A DNA stretch of 10,642 nt from JANNRA01 sp031401035. Lineage in GTDB: Bacteria; Desulfobacterota; Binatia; HRBIN30; CADEER01. The position numbers and the translations under genes are program-made. Below the pieces are notes generated by a model. That model made no database searches and was not told where the DNA came from. It saw nothing but the letters and a program-made list of their open reading frames with translations. The stretch is taken from NCBI GenBank assembly GCA_031401035.1, contig JANNRA010000084.1:1-10642 (forward strand), given 5' to 3'. Positions 6,493 through 10,642 of the stretch are shown piece by piece (the first letter of the stretch is position 1; each line of letters starts with the position of its first letter).

Positions 6493-8622
6493 ATGGGCAA
6501 GGCCTCGCGACGCAAGCAGGAGACGACGCTGGCGTCGGCGCCCGTCGCCGCCGGCGCGCCGGAGTCCGCGGCGGCGGCGCGGCCGCGTCTGCCACGCGCG
6601 CGGCCCGCCTGGCCGGCGCTGCTGCTCGGGCCGCTGGCGATCGTCGCGCTGGGGTGGGCGCTGTACGCCAACAGCCTGGCGATTCCGTTCCTGTTCGACG
6701 ACTACCTCGAGATCGAGACCAACCCGGCGGTGCGCGAGGTGCAGCCGCTGGGCAGCTACGTGACCCGCCTGCGCGGCCTCACCCAGCTCACCTTCGCCCT
6801 CAACGTGCGCGCCGGCGGCTTCGCCGTGACCGGGTTCCACGTCGTCAACGTCGCCGTGCACGTCGCCAACGCGCTGCTGGTGTGGGCGCTGGTGCTGTGG
6901 ACCCTGCGTCGGCCGATCTTCGCCGGCCGCTACGGCGCCCGCGCGCCGTGGCTGGCGACGCTCGTCGCGCTGGTCTTCGTCGCCCACCCGCTGCAGACGA
7001 TGGTTGCCAGCTACCTCTCGCAGCGCGCCGAGGGCCTGGGGGGTTTCTTCTATCTGCTGGCCCTGCTCAGCGCCGCCGTCGGCCTTGCCGCCGCCGCGGC
7101 GCTGCCGCGCGCGGCGTGGCTGACCGCGGCGCTGCTTTGCGCCCTGTTCGGCATCGTCAGCAAAGAGATCGTCGCCACCGTGCCGATCGCCGTCGCGCTG
7201 TACTGGCAGTGCTTCCTCGCCGGCGAGCGGCGCCTCTCGTGGGCGCGCCGATTGGCGGCCCTGGCGCTGCTGGCGCTGCCGCTCGCCTACGGGCTGGTGC
7301 TGGCGCGGACCTATCTATTCCCGTCGGCCGGTGCCCCCGACGTACTCGCCGGGCCGCGCGCCTGGCTGTTCATTCCCACCGCCGGCTTCGGGCTTTCCGG
7401 CGTCACGCCGTGGCAGTACCTGCTCACCCAGTTCGGCGTCGTCACCTGGTACCTGCGCCTGTTCGCCCTGCCGAGCGGGCAGGTCTTCGACTACGGCTGG
7501 CCGCTCGTCGATGGGCTGTGGCGCGCCGATGTGCTCGCGCCGCTGGCGTTTCTCCTCGCCGTCCTGGCCGCCGCCGTGCTCGCCTATCGGCGCTACCGGC
7601 TGGCGAGCTTCTGCCTCGGCTTCGTCTTCATCACCCTGGCGCCCACCTCGACGATCATTCCGCTGCGCGACGCCGCCTTCGAGCACCGCATGTATCTGCC
7701 GGTGATCGGCCTCGCCTGGTTGGTGGTGGTCGGTGCCGACGACCTGCTCACCTGGCTGGCGGCGCGCGGCGCCGCCGCCCCGCGCCAGCTGCGCGCCGCC
7801 GGTGCGGCGCTGGCGCTGCTGTGGGTCGCTCTGCTCGGCACCGCGACGGTGCGGCGCAACGCCGTCTTCGCCGATCCCTTCGCGCGCGCCGAGGACAACG
7901 CGCGCCAGGCGCCCGACCACTGGCGCGCCCAGTACCAGTACGGCGACGCGCTGCTCAAGCGCGAGCGCGCCGACGAGGCGCTGGCGGCGTTCGAAACCGC
8001 GGTGCGCCTGAACGGCGATCAGGGCTCGGCGCGCATCGCCCTCGGCGGCCAGTACCTGCGGCGGCAGCGGTACACCGACGCCGTGCGCGTCCTCGAGCCC
8101 GCCGTCGAGCACCCCGAGGAGAGCGTCGTCGCCGCGGCGCTGCAGAACCTCGGCAGCGCCTATCAGGGTACCGGCGAGCTCGACCGCGCCGCCGACGCCC
8201 TGTTGCGCGCCATCGCCATCAAACCCGCCTGGGCGACCCTGCGCCGACAGCTCGCCGAGCTCTACGTGCGCAAGAAATACTGGCTGGGCGCGGCGCGTTT
8301 CTACAACGAGGCGATCGAGCTCAGCCCGCGCCTGCGCGCCGCGCTGGCGCGCCCGGCCGCCGACGCCAACTTCCGCGCCGGCGTGCAGCTCGAGGGGGAG
8401 GGCGCCTTTCCCTTCGCGATCAAGCGGTTCGAGGTCGCGCTGGACCTCGAGCCCGGTCTGACGCCGGCCCGCCGCCGGCTCGCCTACACGGCGGCGCGCG
8501 CCGGCGACTGGAGCCTGGCGCGGACGACCCTGGAGCGCCTGGCGCGCGAGCAGCCCGGCGATGCCTGGGTCAACGCCAGCCTCGCCAGCGCTCGCGTCGA
8601 GCAACCCCTGACGCACCCGTAG
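6493..8622 (+). CDS. TMTC-like polytopic membrane protein with C-terminal TPR repeats (putative GT-C glycosyltransferase)
   Basis: This 709-residue protein has a short basic N-terminus (MGKASRRK), about 11 hydrophobic segments up to residue 455, and a soluble TPR domain from about residue 480 to 690. The membrane part resembles the TMTC/GT-C family. FLFDDYLEIETN has the acidic pair Asp69-Asp70 in the first extracytoplasmic loop. FHVVNVAVHVANALLVW, AHPLQTMVASYLSQRAEGL and FEHRMYLPVIGL match family-conserved stretches. The TPR units are visible as repeated ALAAFETAVRLN-, LNRAADAL- and AARFYNEAIELSP-like helices. Such proteins are thought to move a sugar from a lipid-linked donor onto protein or glycan outside the membrane; that role is inferred from eukaryotic TMTCs. 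A TGA at 6484 closes the frame just upstream, so ATG 6493 is the start. No clear Shine-Dalgarno sequence is present. Confidence 0.85.
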   Translation: MGKASRRKQETTLASAPVAAGAPESAAAARPRLPRARPAWPALLLGPLAIVALGWALYANSLAIPFLFDDYLEIETNPAVREVQPLGSYVTRLRGLTQLTFALNVRAGGFAVTGFHVVNVAVHVANALLVWALVLWTLRRPIFAGRYGARAPWLATLVALVFVAHPLQTMVASYLSQRAEGLGGFFYLLALLSAAVGLAAAAALPRAAWLTAALLCALFGIVSKEIVATVPIAVALYWQCFLAGERRLSWARRLAALALLALPLAYGLVLARTYLFPSAGAPDVLAGPRAWLFIPTAGFGLSGVTPWQYLLTQFGVVTWYLRLFALPSGQVFDYGWPLVDGLWRADVLAPLAFLLAVLAAAVLAYRRYRLASFCLGFVFITLAPTSTIIPLRDAAFEHRMYLPVIGLAWLVVVGADDLLTWLAARGAAAPRQLRAAGAALALLWVALLGTATVRRNAVFADPFARAEDNARQAPDHWRAQYQYGDALLKRERADEALAAFETAVRLNGDQGSARIALGGQYLRRQRYTDAVRVLEPAVEHPEESVVAAALQNLGSAYQGTGELDRAADALLRAIAIKPAWATLRRQLAELYVRKKYWLGAARFYNEAIELSPRLRAALARPAADANFRAGVQLEGEGAFPFAIKRFEVALDLEPGLTPARRRLAYTAARAGDWSLARTTLERLAREQPGDAWVNASLASARVEQPLTHP

Positions 8623-8674
8623 GGCGGCGCGGTGGCCGATTGCGTCGCTGCGGCGCGCGTGCGACACCGCGCGC

Positions 8675-8980
8675 ATGGCCGACGAGACGCCGAACGACCA
8701 ACAGATCCAGATTCAGATCGATCCGCATCAGGGCCCCGGGGTCTACTCGAACCTGATGATGATCAGCCACCGCAAGGAAGAGTTCATTCTCGATTTCCTC
8801 TTCCTGCAACCGCAGCGCCAGCCGCAGGGCCCGGCGCTGGCCACCCTACGCTCGCGCGTCATCACCTCGCCCGAGCACGCCAAGCGCATTCTGCGCGCGC
8901 TGCAGGAGAACGTGCGCCGCTACGAGGACGCCTTCGGCATCATCGAAGAGGCGACCGACCTGCCCAAGGTCACGCACTGA
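8675..8980 (+). CDS. DUF3467 family small protein
   Basis: This 101-residue acidic, soluble protein matches DUF3467 over its full length. VYSNLMMISHRKEEFILDFLF (residues 23-43) is the family core, followed by a Gln/Pro-rich linker and RVITSPEHAKRILRALQENVRRYEDAFG (about 61-88). Its biochemical role is unknown; members are small bacterial and archaeal proteins. No signal peptide or membrane segment is seen. It lies 52 bases after the TPR membrane protein and 18 bases before the permease, so it is probably co-transcribed with the permease. ATG 8675 gives the family's normal N-terminus with a short polar lead (MADETPNDQQ). Confidence 0.9.
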   Translation: MADETPNDQQIQIQIDPHQGPGVYSNLMMISHRKEEFILDFLFLQPQRQPQGPALATLRSRVITSPEHAKRILRALQENVRRYEDAFGIIEEATDLPKVTH

Positions 8981-8998
8981 GGCCGGGCGGCGCGCGCG

Positions 8999-10351
8999 GT
9001 GGGCGCTGAGCACGACGCGGCGTCGCGGCACCCGCGCGATCGCCTGAGGCGCGAACTGTCGTTCGTCGACGCGACGATGCTCGTCGTGTCGTCGGTGATC
9101 GGCGTCGGCATCTTCCTCACCCCGGGGAGCATCGCCGAGGCGCTGCCGGCGCCGGGCTGGATCCTGGCGGTGTGGGTTGCCGGCGGGGTGCTGTCGCTCG
9201 CCGGCGCCCTCGCCAACGCCGAGCTCGGGGCGATGTACCCCCACGCCGGCGGCGACTACGTGTACCTGCGTGAGGCGTACCATCCGGTCGCCGGCTTTCT
9301 CGCCGGCTGGCTGTCGTTCTTCGTCATCTACGCCGGCACCGTGGCGACGCTGGCGGTCGGCTTCGCCGAGGGTCTGGCGCTGTTCGTGCCGCTGACGCCG
9401 GCGGCGCGCACGGCGGCGGCGGTGGCGATCACGCTGCTGACCTCGGCGATCAACTACGTCGGCGTGCGCACCGGCGCGCGCGTCAACAACGCGACCGCGG
9501 TGATCAAGGTCGTGGCGCTGCTCGGTCTGGTGCTGCTCGGTCCCGCGCTCGGCGGCGGCGACCTCGCCAATCTGCGGCCCTTCGTGCCGGCCGCGCAGGG
9601 CGTGCCCTGGGCGGCGGTCGGTCTGGCGCTGTCGCCGGTGCTGTTCAGCTATCTCGGTTGGAACGCGAGCGTGTACGTCGCCAGCGAGATCCGCGATCCG
9701 CACCGCAACATCCCGCGCTCGCTCTTCGTCGGCCTCGGCCTGTGCACGCTGATCTACCTGGTGGTGAACCTCGCCTATCTCTACGCCCTGCCCATCGCGC
9801 AGATGCGCGGCAACGCGCGCGTCGGCGAGGCCGCCGCGACGGTCTTCTTCGGCGCCGCCGGCGGCAGCGTCGGCGCGCTGCTCATCCTCGCCTCGATCCT
9901 CAGTTGCCTGAACGCGACCATCCTCGTCGGCCCGCGCATCGCCTACGCGATGGCGCTCGACCGATTGTTCTTCGCCGGCGTCGATCGCGTCCACGTCGCC
10001 TACCAGACACCGCACATCGCCATCCTCGCCCAGGCCGGCACCGCCATCGCGCTGATCGTCGTTCTGCAGAGTTTCCCGAGCGTGCTCGACTACACCACCT
10101 TCGCCATCGTGCTGGCGACCATGGCTGACACCACGGCGCTCTATGCCCTGCGCCGTCGCCAGCCCGATCGACCGCGCCCCTACCGGGCCTGGGGCTACCC
10201 GCTGGTGCCGGCGCTGTACCTGATCGCCAACGCCGGCATCGCCTTCGCCCTGCTGCGCGGCCGCCCGCTCGAGTGCGCCATCGCCCTGGCCGTCGCCGCC
10301 AGTGGCCTGCCCTTCTACGCCTGGTTCTGCCGCGCCCGGGCGGTGGGCTGA
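8999..10351 (+). CDS. APC-superfamily amino acid permease (LAT-like)
   Basis: This 450-residue transporter has 12 predicted membrane segments, the standard APC number. TM1 carries the broken-helix substrate motif GVGIF (35-39), and TM2 to loop 3 carries AELGAMYPHAGGDYVYLREAY (from about residue 74), both diagnostic of the LAT-type group. TM6 contains LFSYLGWNASVYVASEIRDPHRNIPRS-type sequence, another family signature, and PYRAWGYPLVPALYL precedes TM11. It should import or exchange amino acids or amines across the inner membrane; the substrate cannot be read from sequence. The start is GTG 8999, 18 bases after the DUF3467 stop. The first Met (residue 27) lies inside TM1 and is too late. No extra C-terminal domain is present. 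Confidence 0.92.
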   Translation: MGAEHDAASRHPRDRLRRELSFVDATMLVVSSVIGVGIFLTPGSIAEALPAPGWILAVWVAGGVLSLAGALANAELGAMYPHAGGDYVYLREAYHPVAGFLAGWLSFFVIYAGTVATLAVGFAEGLALFVPLTPAARTAAAVAITLLTSAINYVGVRTGARVNNATAVIKVVALLGLVLLGPALGGGDLANLRPFVPAAQGVPWAAVGLALSPVLFSYLGWNASVYVASEIRDPHRNIPRSLFVGLGLCTLIYLVVNLAYLYALPIAQMRGNARVGEAAATVFFGAAGGSVGALLILASILSCLNATILVGPRIAYAMALDRLFFAGVDRVHVAYQTPHIAILAQAGTAIALIVVLQSFPSVLDYTTFAIVLATMADTTALYALRRRQPDRPRPYRAWGYPLVPALYLIANAGIAFALLRGRPLECAIALAVAASGLPFYAWFCRARAVG

Positions 10352-10409
10352 GGTGCCGGCCTGGCGCCGTTGGGCTGCCCGCGCCGATAGGGGAAAGGCA
10401 TCCGGCACC
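10352..10409 (+). repeat. Inverted repeat directly after the permease stop
   Basis: GGTGCCGG (10352-10359) is matched by its exact complement CCGGCACC (10402-10409). Nested inside are GGCGC (10363-10367) and GCGCC (10381-10385) around a GGGCTGCCC core. The transcript could fold into a branched stem at the 3' end of the permease gene, perhaps as a terminator or stabiliser. There is no T-run. This is visible by eye only, and folding was not calculated. Confidence 0.35.
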
Positions 10410-10642
10410 GCGCTGTGTCGGTCGATCTGCGCTGCCGCTGCCGTTGGCCGGACGGAGACGGGGCACGAGTGGCATGTAGCGGTGAATCGGTAGTCGGCAC
10501 CCCCTCACCCTGACCCTCTCCTATGAGGAACGGAGTCAAGCAGCGCGTGCAGGAGCGGTGCGGTAGGCGCACGCGGGCGGCGCCGTCGATCCGTGGGATC
10601 GGCAGCGGGAACGAGCCGGCGCGGAGGGACCACTCTCCTATT
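10410..10642. other. Non-coding tail with small inverted repeats and a CCCTCACCCTGACCCTCTCC segment
   Basis: I see no gene here. The stretch holds CCCCTCACCCTGACCCTCTC (10501-10520), a phrase typical of short intergenic repeats in many Proteobacteria. It also has CGCGTGC/GCACGCG arms (10544-10550 and 10569-10575), GTGCG/CGCAC arms (10558-10562 and 10568-10572), and CGATCC-GTG-GGATCG (10587-10601). CTCTCCTAT occurs at 10516-10524 and again at 10633-10641. It may be part of a dispersed intergenic repeat cut by the window end. Confidence 0.4.

Noticed and set aside
8846..10408. Long open frame on the - strand opposite the permease
   Set aside because: It reads as repetitive Arg/Asp/Gln/His-rich sequence and lies antisense to a clear 12-TM transporter.
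10315..10572. Short - strand frame over the non-coding tail
   Set aside because: It includes an LIGEGQGEG phrase that is simply the translation of the CCCTCACCCTGACC repeat, with no ribosome site or family.

Overview
The window is very GC-rich chromosomal DNA with densely packed genes, all on the + strand. No rRNA, tRNA, CRISPR array, transposase or phage gene is visible. The content points to a heterotrophic Gram-negative bacterium of the old 'Deltaproteobacteria' or Binatota type. The main clue is a secreted Cys-rich protein with a CGNGVVD...EQCD motif, disintegrin-like Cys repeats and a C-terminal LLLK...LLWKW.KG module. I associate that combination with such genomes, but this is recall and inference, not a search result.

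Layout. (1) 48-3030: a compact transcription unit of a TetR-family regulator and two acyl-CoA dehydrogenases (ACADs). A perfect 20-bp palindrome overlaps the regulator's start codon and is the obvious candidate operator. The two ACADs have complementary losses of cofactor and catalytic motifs, which suggests one obligate heteromeric enzyme. (2) 3031-3066: two small hairpins, then a DUF72 (YecE-like) TIM-barrel protein and a small KANSL3/TEX30-type alpha/beta hydrolase. (3) 4563-6397: a TTGACA-type promoter followed by an exported Cys-rich protein of 593 residues. (4) 6424-6451: a strong GC hairpin, then a TMTC-like polytopic membrane protein with C-terminal TPR repeats, a small DUF3467 protein and a 12-TM APC-superfamily amino acid permease. 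(5) 10352-10642: a non-coding tail rich in inverted repeats.

How the parts may work together. Only the first block reads as a functional module: a TetR repressor likely senses an acyl-CoA or related ligand and controls oxidation of a specialised acyl-CoA by the ACAD pair. The remaining genes look like ordinary neighbours without an evident shared pathway. The most noteworthy observation is the complementary ACAD pair. I do not see a clearly new defence or mobile system.
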